A DNA stretch of 64,000 nucleotides from Haliotispira sp965263485 (GTDB lineage Bacteria > Spirochaetota > Spirochaetia > SP-2023): NCBI GenBank assembly GCA_965263485.1, contig CBDHHO010000003.1:1-64000 (forward strand). Reading direction: 5' to 3'. A program made the translations under genes and the position numbers. Below are positions 15,805 to 24,665 of the stretch, in pieces. The notes below the pieces were generated by a model. That model did not search any database and was not told where the DNA came from. It worked only from the letters and a program-made list of their open reading frames with translations. Each line of letters opens with the position of its first letter. Position 1 is the stretch's first letter.

Positions 15805-18369
15805 ATGGCAAAACGAACAGAACAGCACAAAGACCTTTCTCAGGCTTCGGACCATATCCCGCCGCAGTGGCGCGAGAGTTTCGCCTGCTTCAGCGATGAC
15901 AGCCTGCACCTGCTGGCCCGACTCTACTTGTCCGGGAAGGGAGCACAAGCCAAGACCCATTCTCGTGAATTGATTATGGAAGCTCTGTGGCACCATGCCA
16001 GGCGCCATGAATTCAGCAGGGCCAGTCTGAAGGGCCTGAATTCTTTCGATACCCAGCTGCTGTTACTACTCTACTTGGGTCTGCAAAGCGTGCAGCAACT
16101 TGCGGGCAGTATGCCCCAATACAGCTGTATCGAAATCTGTCTCCAATTACTGCATTTACAGGAACGGCTGCTGGTACTGCGTCTTCCTCAGGATTCGGCA
16201 CGCGCTTTACAGTGCGCCGAACAAAGCTCTGTTGCCAGCACAAAGAATGCGTTCCGAGCTGTAAAGCCCGCCAAAAGTGTTGGCAGCACTAATGATGCTC
16301 CGGAGGCCTTGGTTCATCTGATTCCCAAGGTGGAAAAGCACATTGAAAATCCTGATGGGGCCTTTTTTGTCATCGCACCCCAGTTCTTGGCTCAGCTGCA
16401 AGAACACTTGGATTTCTGCACCATGTTCGGCGGCAGATCTCTTCCGACACCGAGTCTTGTCAGCCAATCTGGCCAATCTGCTTTGCCACATAAGTTTCCG
16501 GCCCTGCTGCTCAGTTCCGAACTGCTTCTGGCCGCTGCTTTGTATTTTGTCCAAGAAGCCTTTTCCTGCAAACGCAAAATCAGCAAGGTACAGCTGGCTA
16601 GGTGCCGCGACTGTTTCCCACAGCTCAGCGGCCCGCAAATCCTGCAATTGTGGCAACTAGCTTTGGATTGCGGCCTGATCTACGAAGAAAATGCGCAACA
16701 GCAAGTGGAGTTTTCGGTCGCCGCACTCGTCCGACTGTGGAGTGCCCCCTGTGACCAGCGTCTGCTGGCACTGCAAGCTTGGCTATCGGGCCTGCACAGC
16801 CAGGCCTTTGCCAAGTTGCTGTGCCTCTGGCCCCGGAATGTGATGTTGGCAGGCTCTCAACTTCACAGGTTGCTGGTGCTGTTGGGCCTGTCCACAACAA
16901 AAGGGAAGAAAGCCAAGGAAGACGATGGCATTGCAGCAGTAGTCCAAACCATGCTTGAATGGAACTTGCTGTGCCGCTTCGATCCGACCGAGGGTCCGGG
17001 AAGCGATTCCGCTGAGGCCTGTTACCTGTTCAATCCCCAACTTTACAACAGAGCACCGAGCAGTGACGATGCTGGGTCGGATGCAGGGTCAGGCAAGGCC
17101 AGGACAGATGAGGCAGGGTCTGAAGATAGTCCCGGTAGTTCCAATAAAAAAGGCATTGGCCGACTCAGTTCCAACTGGGAGCTGTACTGCGATCTGCGCC
17201 ACCCGAAAGACTATGTTGATCTGCTGTTGTGCGCCCGGCTGGAGCAGTTCGACGACTTGTGTTTATTCCGCATCAAGAAAAATCTGTTCCAGCGTTACTT
17301 CAATGCCGAACAGGCCAGATTTGATCGTTTTATGCAGGGGATCCCCCAACTGGAGCGCTGCGGCCTAGAAATTTCGGAATTTATCCGCCAACAGTGGCAG
17401 GAATGGTTTTACGATAGTGCCCGCTTTCAGCTGTTCAAAGGTTGTCTGCTGGTCTGTCAGCCATCTTATGGTGAGTTGATCCGGCGTGTACTCGATGAAG
17501 CAACGGTAGAGCCCGAAGAACAGAGCGAAAATCCAGTCGCGCAATACGCCCAACCGACCGACTCCGATATCTTGTGTTGCCCCCAGCCGGGTGTGTTTTA
17601 CCTGAACGAGACACGACGCGCGCAGTGGCTCAAAAAACTGCGAAGTGCCGGTATTCAGCCTAGCGAACCGTTCAGCAGGTCCGTCTGCAAAACCGGGGAA
17701 CTGTCCGGGCAAGCCCATCCTCCTATGGAACAGACGGATGGGCAAATGGAACGGCTCCAAGCAGCTCAATATGAAGCGATGCCACAGATTGTCAGCTTGG
17801 AATTCCCACTCAGTAGCCTGCCTCAGCAGGTTTCTGTTGAGGCCGCGCAGGATGAGGCCGAAAAACAGTCCGCATTATTTGCAGATTCCCCAGTTGACGA
17901 GCCCCCTCGGTTTGCCTGGGACAGTTGGCCCACTTCGCCCTTGTCTTTTGTCCAATCACGTCAACTGGTCTGTGCCAACAGCGACCTGAGCCAGCTGCAC
18001 ATTCACTTCCGCGAGGCGCGTGGTTTAGACTATATAGCGAAGCGCAACCTGCTGCACAGCTTGCTAACTGCCCGAAATCACATGGCTATCATCACGGTGG
18101 CCGAAGGCGATGATTTCGACTTGGTCCCCTACACCGTCCTGCCCCTAAATTTGGAAGGGTCCAAAGAAAACCCGGCGCTTCTGGCTCTCGAACTGCGCCA
18201 GGAATGCCTGATGCGCTTTTGCGTCAAAAACATTACCCGTGTCAATGAAGTATTCTACAGCCTGATCAATATATGTTTACTCAGTTTATTGCCCTGCGAG
18301 TATATCTTTGAACTGGAATCTCGCTTCCTGCGGACACAAGGTCCGGAAGCTCGGGCAGAGGACTCATAA
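15805..18369 (+). CDS. Helicase-conserved C-terminal-domain-like protein, XPB partner
   Basis: 854 residues, with no signal peptide and no Walker motifs. The N-terminal two thirds are helical and Leu/Gln/Cys-rich (repeated LLxLLYLGLQ, LQLLHLQERLLVL), with a low-complexity Ser/Gly/Asp linker at ~420-445 (DDAGSDAGSGKARTDEAGSE). The C-terminal ~330 residues, from GCLLVCQPSYGELI to ARNHMAIITVAEGDDFDLVPYTVLPL, resemble the Helicase_C_3 proteins encoded next to bacterial XPB genes. Position right after the XPB gene supports a role in the same repair complex. The family assignment is moderate; the function is inferred from neighbourhood. Confidence 0.5.
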   Translation: MAKRTEQHKDLSQASDHIPPQWRESFACFSDDSLHLLARLYLSGKGAQAKTHSRELIMEALWHHARRHEFSRASLKGLNSFDTQLLLLLYLGLQSVQQLAGSMPQYSCIEICLQLLHLQERLLVLRLPQDSARALQCAEQSSVASTKNAFRAVKPAKSVGSTNDAPEALVHLIPKVEKHIENPDGAFFVIAPQFLAQLQEHLDFCTMFGGRSLPTPSLVSQSGQSALPHKFPALLLSSELLLAAALYFVQEAFSCKRKISKVQLARCRDCFPQLSGPQILQLWQLALDCGLIYEENAQQQVEFSVAALVRLWSAPCDQRLLALQAWLSGLHSQAFAKLLCLWPRNVMLAGSQLHRLLVLLGLSTTKGKKAKEDDGIAAVVQTMLEWNLLCRFDPTEGPGSDSAEACYLFNPQLYNRAPSSDDAGSDAGSGKARTDEAGSEDSPGSSNKKGIGRLSSNWELYCDLRHPKDYVDLLLCARLEQFDDLCLFRIKKNLFQRYFNAEQARFDRFMQGIPQLERCGLEISEFIRQQWQEWFYDSARFQLFKGCLLVCQPSYGELIRRVLDEATVEPEEQSENPVAQYAQPTDSDILCCPQPGVFYLNETRRAQWLKKLRSAGIQPSEPFSRSVCKTGELSGQAHPPMEQTDGQMERLQAAQYEAMPQIVSLEFPLSSLPQQVSVEAAQDEAEKQSALFADSPVDEPPRFAWDSWPTSPLSFVQSRQLVCANSDLSQLHIHFREARGLDYIAKRNLLHSLLTARNHMAIITVAEGDDFDLVPYTVLPLNLEGSKENPALLALELRQECLMRFCVKNITRVNEVFYSLINICLLSLLPCEYIFELESRFLRTQGPEARAEDS

Positions 18370-18414
18370 ACACGGCTTCGCTCCGGAGTTCGGCACGAGG
18401 ATGCAAAAACCACA

Positions 18415-19869
18415 ATGAAATATGTCGAGATACAGTACCTAAGCCCCATTGAAGTACGAATCCGCTTTCGCGGCAGTGCCAATGTGCCAGATCAGGAATC
18501 TCAAAGTCTGGCAGCCGGGCGCAGTATCTTTTTGCTGGGTACCGCTCACGTTTCGGAGCAGAGCACCCGGCAGACCGAAGAGAAAATTGCCGACCTGAAG
18601 CCCGATTGCATTTGCGTTGAATTAGATCGGCAACGTTATGAAAACCTGCACCAGAAGGAACGCTGGCAGAATCTGGATCTGTTCAGGATGCTCAAGGATG
18701 GCAAGGGCTTTCTGCTGTTGGTTAATCTGCTCTTGGCCTCTTTCCAGAAACGCGTGGGGCGAGACTTGGCTATTAAGCCGGGGCAGGAAATGCTCCGGGC
18801 AGTCGAGCTGGCCGAGGAACAGCAAGTGCATTTGGAACTGGTGGACCGCCCGGTGGAGGTCACGCTGAAGCGGGCTTGGGCTTCGTGCAATTTCTGGCAG
18901 CGCGCCAAGTTGCTCAACGGTCTGCTGGCTTCGCTGTTCAATTACGAGAAAATTACAGAAGAAGATATCGAAGATCTCAAAGAGGCCAATACGCTGGAAC
19001 ACCTGATGGACGAGTTTGCTCAATATCTACCCCGCATTAAGGATAGCCTGATCGACGAACGCGATGTTTTTCTGGCCCGCTCCATTGCATCGGCTCCCGG
19101 CCGGAATGTTTTTGCGGTGTTGGGTGCCGGACATCTGCGCGGAGTTTGCCAAGTGCTGGAGCGCGTATTTTCTGAAGATGCTCAGACCGAGGTGAAAATC
19201 GATTATACTGCTGCTACAGCCCGGGCGAACCAGACGAAGCAGAGCGAAGCACCCGAAATGCAGACAACGGAGCCGCAGTCCGACACTGCAGGGACGAACC
19301 TCAGCACGGCAGCGCTGGGAACTGCTACGGAGGCCCGAGTGCCGGAACAACAGCCCGAATGGTTCAAAAATCCTGCCCATCCTATACCGCAGATCAGTCA
19401 GTTGCTGACCATGCCCGGGAAGTCGGCGGTAAGTCGCTTTCTGCCTTGGCTGATTCCGCTGCTGGCAGTGGCGATTCTGGCAGCGGGTTTTGTGTTTGCC
19501 GATACGCAAAAGGCCTTGCAGGGGCTGGGCATCTGGGCTTTGTCGCACTCGGTACTGGCGGGTCTGGCGGCTCTGCTGGTGCTGGCTCATCCGCTCAGCA
19601 TTCTGGTGGCGATTCTAGCATCGCCGTTCACGGCCCTGAATCCTACTATTTCGGTGGGTTTGGTCACGGCGTTGAGCGAGGTTCTGCTGCGTAAGCCTAG
19701 GGTCAAAGATGCCGAAGAATTGTTGGAACTGGAAAAGTGGTGGCAGTTCCGCAGCAATCGTATCTGGCACGCACTGGTGATTTTTGTGGTGGTGTCATTA
19801 GGCGGCGCAGCCGCTACCTTTATCGCTTTGCCTTGGCTGAGTGTGTTGTTTTCGAGTCTTCCTGGCTAG
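18415..19869 (+). CDS. TraB/PrgY family membrane protein
   Basis: 484 residues. The N-terminal TraB domain (~30-250) has the signature FLLGTAHVSEQS, then CICVELDRQRYENL, VHLELVDRPVEVTLKRAW and FAVLGAGHLRGVCQVLE. The conserved Glu and His residues are the putative metal/catalytic site of the TraB/GumN fold. A Thr/Ala/Glu-rich linker (~265-320) leads to 3-4 transmembrane helices (~340-475). Prokaryotic members have been linked to breakdown of signalling pheromones (PrgY), but the biochemical role in this group is not known. It follows the XPB pair by 45 bases on the same strand and may share its transcript. Confidence 0.85.
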   Translation: MKYVEIQYLSPIEVRIRFRGSANVPDQESQSLAAGRSIFLLGTAHVSEQSTRQTEEKIADLKPDCICVELDRQRYENLHQKERWQNLDLFRMLKDGKGFLLLVNLLLASFQKRVGRDLAIKPGQEMLRAVELAEEQQVHLELVDRPVEVTLKRAWASCNFWQRAKLLNGLLASLFNYEKITEEDIEDLKEANTLEHLMDEFAQYLPRIKDSLIDERDVFLARSIASAPGRNVFAVLGAGHLRGVCQVLERVFSEDAQTEVKIDYTAATARANQTKQSEAPEMQTTEPQSDTAGTNLSTAALGTATEARVPEQQPEWFKNPAHPIPQISQLLTMPGKSAVSRFLPWLIPLLAVAILAAGFVFADTQKALQGLGIWALSHSVLAGLAALLVLAHPLSILVAILASPFTALNPTISVGLVTALSEVLLRKPRVKDAEELLELEKWWQFRSNRIWHALVIFVVVSLGGAAATFIALPWLSVLFSSLPG

Positions 19870-20166
19870 TGTTCTGATATATACATAGGGACACCTCTAT
19901 AAAAATTCGCTCTTGATTGAAGCTAGGCCATACAGGACGCATTTTTTGACTTTTCTGCACTTTTTCTCACACAATCAGCGCACTCATACAGCCAAGGAGC
20001 AACATTGGGTGCATCAGCGTTTTCTCAGGGCCGGGTTCTCAAATCGGCCTGATGAACCGGGGTGCACGGCCTCTCTACCTGAAAAGCCCCGCCGCCGGTT
20101 GATTACGGCCCGGCACCTGCTATGAATGCCTATAAACAAAGAAGAATTTAGGGGGGCACTCATTTC
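19870..20166. other. Intergenic seam with lone MITE end
   Basis: 297 bases between the TraB-family gene and the restriction-modification region. A family end GGGACACCTCTATAAAAATTCGC lies at 19888-19910 with two inserted bases, so it is degenerate. The rest has short frames only and shows no recognisable gene. Base composition rises in G+C toward hsdM. It is best read as the left border of the foreign restriction block. Confidence 0.5.
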
Positions 20167-21147
20167 ATGGCCAATTCCAGAGACCTCGACTTTGCCGCAG
20201 ACCTCTTCAAAGCCGCCGACAAGATGCGTGGCGGCCTGGAGCCGTCCGAATACAAACACGTTGCCCTTGGCCTGATCTTCCTCAAGTACATCTCCGAGGC
20301 CTTTCAGGCCAAGCACTACGAGCTGGCACAAGACGAATTCGCAGACCCAGAAGAGCCAGAAGAATACCTTGCCGAAAACGTCTTCTGGGTGCCCGAGACC
20401 GCCCGCTGGTCTCATATCCAGAAAAATGCCCGGTCTGAGAACATCGGCAAGATCATCGACGACGCGATGGAGGCCATCGAAGCCGAACCCACCAACGAGA
20501 CCCTCAAAGGCGTCCTGCCCAGAAACTACGCCCGCCCCACGCTCGACAAAACCATGCTGGGCGAGTTGGTGGACCTCTTCTCCAATATCAAGATGCACGA
20601 CAGCGCCGACCGCGCACGCGACCTTCTGGGCCGGGTCTACGAATACTTCATCTCGGGCTTTGCCAGCGCAGAAGGTAAGCGGGGCGGCGAGTTTTTCACG
20701 CCCCGCTCCGTCGTCCGCACCCTCGTTGAGATGCTCGAACCCTATCAGGGCCGCGTCTACGACCCCTGCTGCGGCTCGGGCGGCATGTTCATCCAGTCGG
20801 ATATGGTGGACCGGGTGCGGCGCGAGTTCTCAGACGAGGACATCGAGCAGATCGCAGGCACCTACCGCCGCTGGCGCGCCAAGCCCGAAACGCTGGAGGA
20901 GAAAGGCTGGGACGCCTACGCCGACACGCCGGGCTTTTGTAAATCCGAGGGGCTGGAGACCATCCGCAAATTCAACCACGTGCTGACGCCGGGGCGGTAT
21001 GTTGGGGCGGCTGAGGATGAAGGCGATGGGGTGCCGTTTGAGGAAAAGTTTGCGAGCCTATCGGAAAAGCTGGGCGAACATTTCCGCCAAGCCGATTTAC
21101 TGACTAAAGCAATCAAGGCAAACTTGACCCGCTTTACCGATAAATGA
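20167..21147 (+). pseudogene. hsdM: Type I methyltransferase HsdM with catalytic core deleted
   Basis: 326 residues remain of a protein normally near 490-500. The N-terminal HsdM_N domain (DLDFAADLFKAADKMRGGLEPSEYKHVALGLIFLKYIS), FFTPRSVVRTLVEML and SAM motif I (VYDPCCGSGGMFIQSD) are intact. Then, in frame, the protein jumps to the C-terminal region (MVDRVRREFSDEDIEQIAGTYRRW ... FCKSEGLETIRKFNHVLTPGRYVG). The deleted middle holds motif IV (NPPF), needed for adenine methylation, so the product cannot be an active methylase. The sequence around the deletion, about 50 bp from 20802, is repeated at 22092-22141. G+C is higher than in the neighbouring trlF gene. Confidence 0.85.
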
Positions 21148-21157
21148 AAGGCAGCTT

Positions 21158-21559
21158 ATGAAAATTGATCTATCCTCATTTCAAAATGCACTTGTATCGC
21201 TTAACGAGGCATTACTTGAATACGACCGCGCCCCCGGCAGCTTTATTAAAGATAGCTGCATTCAGCGTTTTGAATACACATACGAGCTTGCCCATAAACT
21301 GCTGAAACGACAACTTGAGGAAATGTCGCCAAGCCCAACTTTGATAGATGAGATGAGCTTTCCCGACATGATACGCCTTGGCGCAGAGCGTGGATTGCTC
21401 GCCAATGGATGGGATCTGTGGCGGCAATTTCGTGAGGCCCGCAATGCAACAAGCCATGCCTATAATGAAAAGAAGGCCGATGAAGTCTTTGCACAAATTC
21501 CCGCCTTTCGGGATGAGGCAGCATACCTGCTGCGCGAATTACAAAAACGAAATACATGA
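21158..21559 (+). CDS. HEPN toxin-like protein (HI0074 family)
   Basis: 133 residues, helical, of the HI0074 nucleotidyltransferase substrate-binding type. The RX4-6H-like HEPN motif is REARNATSHAYN near residue 90, preceded by the typical IQRFEYTYELAHKLLKRQLEE helix. HEPN proteins of this type are ribonuclease toxins silenced by a partner MNT nucleotidyltransferase. The downstream MNT gene overlaps it by 4 bases (ATGA), as is standard for such pairs. It sits 10 bases after the broken hsdM, inside the restriction locus, where such modules are often found. It appears intact. Confidence 0.85.
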   Translation: MKIDLSSFQNALVSLNEALLEYDRAPGSFIKDSCIQRFEYTYELAHKLLKRQLEEMSPSPTLIDEMSFPDMIRLGAERGLLANGWDLWRQFREARNATSHAYNEKKADEVFAQIPAFRDEAAYLLRELQKRNT

Positions 21560-21903
21560 GCAAGAGAATCGGCATAAGCCCCGAGCAGTTACAAACTGTT
21601 CAGGCCATACTGCGTGACCATCTTCCCAAAGGCGTGCACGCTTGGGCTTTTGGTAGCCGTGTGACATGGACAGCGAAACCGTTTTCCGATCTGGATTTGG
21701 CGGTCGAAGGCCCCGCCCCAATTCCCTCCGATATCATGGCTAAATTGGCCGAGGCCTTTTCCGAATCCGACCTGCCTTGGCGCGTGGATGTGGTTGACCT
21801 GAACACCGTGTCGCCGGAGTTTCGGGCGATTGTGGAGGCGCAACGAGTGCCTGTAGAATTCCGTAATAAGGGGACCTCTAAAAATTCGCTTTGGAATTTT
21901 TAG
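21556..21903 (+). CDS. MNT nucleotidyltransferase antitoxin, tail replaced by a MITE
   Basis: 115 residues of the minimal nucleotidyltransferase fold. The active-site signature is AWAFGSRVTWTAKPFSDLDLAV (GSx10DxD), with a third acidic strand in WRVDVVDLNTVS. It should AMPylate or otherwise neutralise the upstream HEPN toxin. A 42-bp MITE at 21870-21911 changes the C-terminus: the last residues GTSKNSLWNF and the stop are MITE-encoded. Removing the MITE and one ATAA copy restores a frame ending VEFRNKLIRLEDVTSNA, whose stop overlaps the next ATG. The catalytic residues lie well before the change, so function may survive. Confidence 0.85.
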   Translation: MSKRIGISPEQLQTVQAILRDHLPKGVHAWAFGSRVTWTAKPFSDLDLAVEGPAPIPSDIMAKLAEAFSESDLPWRVDVVDLNTVSPEFRAIVEAQRVPVEFRNKGTSKNSLWNF

Positions 21904-21911
21904 AGGTCCCC
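21870..21911 (+). mobile_element. Minimal 42-bp MITE, ATAA target duplication
   Basis: Two family ends joined almost directly: GGGGACCTCTAAAAATTCG, a short centre, then the reverse complement ending GAGGTCCCC. ATAA flanks both sides (21866-21869 and 21912-21915). The whole is a near-perfect palindrome. It appears to be an internal-deletion derivative that could still move or that lost its middle after insertion. It lies inside the 3' end of the MNT gene. Confidence 0.85.
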
Positions 21912-21944
21912 ATAAATTAATCCGACTTGAAGACGTGACTTCAA

Positions 21945-22208
21945 ATGCCTGACTTTCAGCACGTCCAGTTGCAAGACATTTGCGAATTCATCAACGGTTT
22001 TGCATTCAAGAGTTCCGACTATGTCGATCCGGCAAGCGAAACAATAGAGGTGTTTCGCATGGGTTACATCGACGCCCGCAATATGGGCCACATGGTGGAC
22101 CGGGTGCGGTGCGAGTTCTCAGACGAGGACATCGAGCAGATGCGTGAATTCACCCGGCTGGATGCGGTGATTAAGAAAAACCTCGAACATCTCGGATTTG
22201 GAGAATAG
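21945..22208 (+). pseudogene. Chimera of hsdS start and hsdM tail
   Basis: One frame of 87 codons. Residues 1-~43 (MPDFQHVQLQDICEFINGFAFKSSDYV...VFRMGYI) are the beginning of a type I specificity subunit target domain. From residue ~44 the sequence is HsdM C-terminal (DARNMGHMVDRVRCEFSDEDIEQ, then LDAVIKKNLEHLGFGE). The join is in frame but not functional for either protein. About 50 bp of the HsdM part duplicates DNA at 20802-20852 inside the hsdM remnant, suggesting recombination between two hsdM copies. Its ATG overlaps the pre-insertion stop of the MNT gene. Confidence 0.7.
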
Positions 22209-22210
22209 TC

Positions 22211-23028
22211 ATGGCTAGAATCAATGTATTGAATCGCGAAGTAGCCATTACCCAAATCAGGGAAGACGACTATATTTGCCTTACCGATATTGAAAACACC
22301 GGAATGCGGATGATCCCAGATTTATCATACAGAACTGGATGCGAACTCGTTCGACCGTAGAATTCCTCGGTATTTGGGAGTTTCTCAACAACCCTGATTT
22401 TAACCGTGTCGATTTCGAGGCGGTTAAAAACGAGTCAGGGAGTAACGCCTTCGTGATGACCCCTACAAAGTGGGTTGATCTCACGAATGCGATAGGCATT
22501 TTTTCGAAATCGGGTCGTTATGGCGGCACCTATGCCCACAAAGATATTGCCTTCGAATTTGCGTCTTGGGTTTCTGTGGAATTCAAACTCTACCTTATTA
22601 AGGAGTTTCAACGTCTTAAAGAGGATGAACGGAAAACCCTTGGCTGGGACATTCGCCGCAATCTGGCAAAAATCAACTACCGCATTCATACCGATGCCAT
22701 CCAGCAACATCTTATTCCCCCTGAACTGGACAGAAAGCAGACCTCAATTGTGTATGCCAGCGAAGCAGATGTGCTTAATCTTGCCTTGTTTGGAAAAACT
22801 GCTGCCCAGTGGCGCGATGCCACCCCGGACAAAAAAGGCAATATGCGAGATGAAGCCGATGTGACTCAACTCGTTTGTCTATCCAATCTTGAAAACCTCA
22901 ACGCTCTTTTTATTGCCGAAGGTTTGTCGCAACAGGAACGCTTGGAACGGCTAAACAAGATAGCCATTCATCAGATGACGCTACTGGCCGGTGATGAACG
23001 GATGAAACTATCGGGAGGCGGCAAATGA
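22211..23028 (+). pseudogene. KilA-N domain protein with a frameshift
   Basis: The start MARINVLNREVAITQIREDDYICLTDI is read from ATG 22211 but meets a stop at about 22360. The next frame carries on the same protein (KHRNADDPRFIIQNWMRTRSTVEFLGIWE, then FEAVKNESGSNAFVMTPTKWVDLTNAIGIFSKSGRYGGTYAHKDIAFEFASW). Adding one A to the run near 22288 would restore one frame of about 273 codons. This is the KilA-N type protein often found inside type I restriction operons, with an N-terminal KilA-N fold and a C-terminal QLVCLSNLENLNALFIAEGLSQQERL region. The function in these loci is unknown. The C-terminal part is duplicated at 28986-29180. Confidence 0.75.
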
Positions 23029-23156
23029 TGATTTATCCGCAGATTACACAGATGAACGCAGATTCTAAACCCGTCGAATTCGACCAGTTTGGAACCTTTC
23101 ACCCTTCACAGTTCACCCTTCAAAATTCAAAGGAGGTGCTGGGCGATGGAGAATAA
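22837..23156 (+). repeat. 320-bp direct repeat, copy A
   Basis: The 3' end of the KilA-N gene, an intergenic stretch carrying TTATCCGCAGATTACACAGAT, and the ribosome site plus first codons of hsdS are nearly identical to 28989-29311. The copies lie 6.15 kb apart in the same orientation. They bracket hsdS-1, trlF and the AlbA_2 gene, so recombination would delete these or swap specificity genes. Confidence 0.85.
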
Positions 23157-24665
23157 CCCCTTCATCTTTGGCGAATGCGCTAATGAAGTGCGTGGCGAGG
23201 TTCAGCCAGAAGGTGCCAACGGTGCAAAGTACATTGGGCTTGAGCATATTGAGCAAGGCACCTTACATCTAAACGGCTTTGGTTCGGCTGATGATGTTTC
23301 AAGCACCAAATCTAAATTTTCAAAGGGAGATATTCTTTTTGGAAAGTTGCGACCGTATTTCAGGAAAGTTGTCCGGGCACCTTTCGATGACGTATGTTCA
23401 ACCGACATTTGGGTTGTACGCTCAACAAATGGAATAGACCAAGGTTTTTTGTATTACTGGATGGCCTCGCAAGAGTTTGTTGATTTTTCCATGCAAGGGT
23501 CAGAGGGCACAAAAATGCCTCGGGCAAAATGGAATCATGTCAGCAGGCATAAGGTTCCATTCTTTACAGATGAGGAACAAAAAGCCATTGCCCACATTCT
23601 CGGTTCATTGGATGACAAAATCGAACTGAACCGCCGGATGAATAAAACGCTGGAAGAAATGGCGCAGGCACTATATTAAAAGCTGGTTTGTGGATTTTGA
23701 TCCGGTCATCGACAATGCCCTTGCCGCCGGAAATGAGATCCCGGAAGACCTTCACAGCAAAGCCGAAAAACGCAGAAAGGTAAATCCCAATGGGATTCCC
23801 AAGCACCTTTGTCTACAACGAAACCTTAGGCAAATGGATTCCTGAAGGGTGGAAGGTGAAGAAAGCGGAAGAAGTAGCTGATATTTCAATTGGAAAAACA
23901 CCGCCAAGAAAAGAAACTGAATGGTTCGAAGAGAATGATTCGGAATCAAATTTCACTTGGGTTTCAATCAAAAATATGGGGAGTTGTGGAGTGTTTATTT
24001 CAGATAGTGATGAATACTTGATAACTGAAGCAGTTGACAAATTTAATGTGAAAAAAATACCTGCTGATACTGTTTTACTAAGTTTTAAATTAACCGTTGG
24101 TAGAGTAGCAATAACTACAAAAGAGCTTTGTACAAATGAAGCAATCGCTCATTTTACGAATCCTAAATATGGATTGATGTCAAGCTATCTTTATAATTAC
24201 TTGAAAAGGTTTGATTACGAGAACCTAGGGAGTACTTCTTCAATAGCAACTGCTGTAAACTCTAAAATAATTAAAGGGGACCTCTAAAAATTCCAATTTC
24301 GCACCAGACTCGGTCTTTTTCACGGAGCAGCTTTGTCACGAAAGCCTTACCATACAGCAAAGTATGGCTCGGCTTCCGTTCCTTGCTGCCGCAAAAAATC
24401 CCTTCGTCTGGCATCAAAAGCGAATTTTTAGAGGTCCCCTAAAGCAATGCCAGTTGTTGTTCCTTCCGAAGAGACTTTGAGAGGTTTTGATAATCCTTCT
24501 AATTCTCTATTTGCAAAAATTAAAGAGCTACAAAAACAAACCGAAACTCTCACCGAATTGCGAGATACCCTTCTCCCCCAACTCCTGTCGGGTGAGCTGC
24601 GGATACCCGAAGCGGAAAAGCTGGTGGAGGATTTAGATAAAAACGGAGGTCAAAATGCCAGGTAA
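23146..24665 (+). pseudogene. hsdS: Type I specificity subunit HsdS-1, frameshifted and MITE-interrupted
   Basis: Starts at ATG 23146 (MENNPFIFGECANE) with AAAGGAGGTG upstream. The first target-recognition domain and the conserved helix (EEQKAIAHILGSLDDKIELNRRMNKTLEEMAQALY) are intact up to 23679, where a small indel (ctatattaaaag) causes a stop. The central helix resumes in another frame (KSWFVDFDPVIDNALAAGNEIPED). A second shift near 23790 leads to the second recognition domain (WIPEGWKVKKAEEVADISIGKTPP). That domain is split at 24276-24440 by a MITE. Taking out the MITE and one TAAA joins NSKIIK to AMPVVVPSEETL in frame, and the C-terminal helix ends LLSGELRIPEAEKL. The protein would have contacted DNA and guided HsdM/HsdR. 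Confidence 0.88.
24276..24440 (+). mobile_element. MITE, subfamily B, inside hsdS, TAAA target duplication
   Basis: 165 bp, GGGGACCTCTAAAAAT to ATTTTTAGAGGTCCCC, flanked by TAAA at 24272-24275 and 24441-24444. On the minus strand a 47-codon frame (24414 down to 24271) runs through it, MPDEGIFCGS... to IGIFRGPL; its stop lies in the target site. The interior differs from subfamily A, yet the frame has the same length and similar residues (HTLLYGK, IGIFRG). Confidence 0.9.

Noticed and set aside
19913..20125. 70-codon ORF before hsdM
   Set aside because: Starts inside a degenerate MITE end, no ribosome site, no recognisable pattern.
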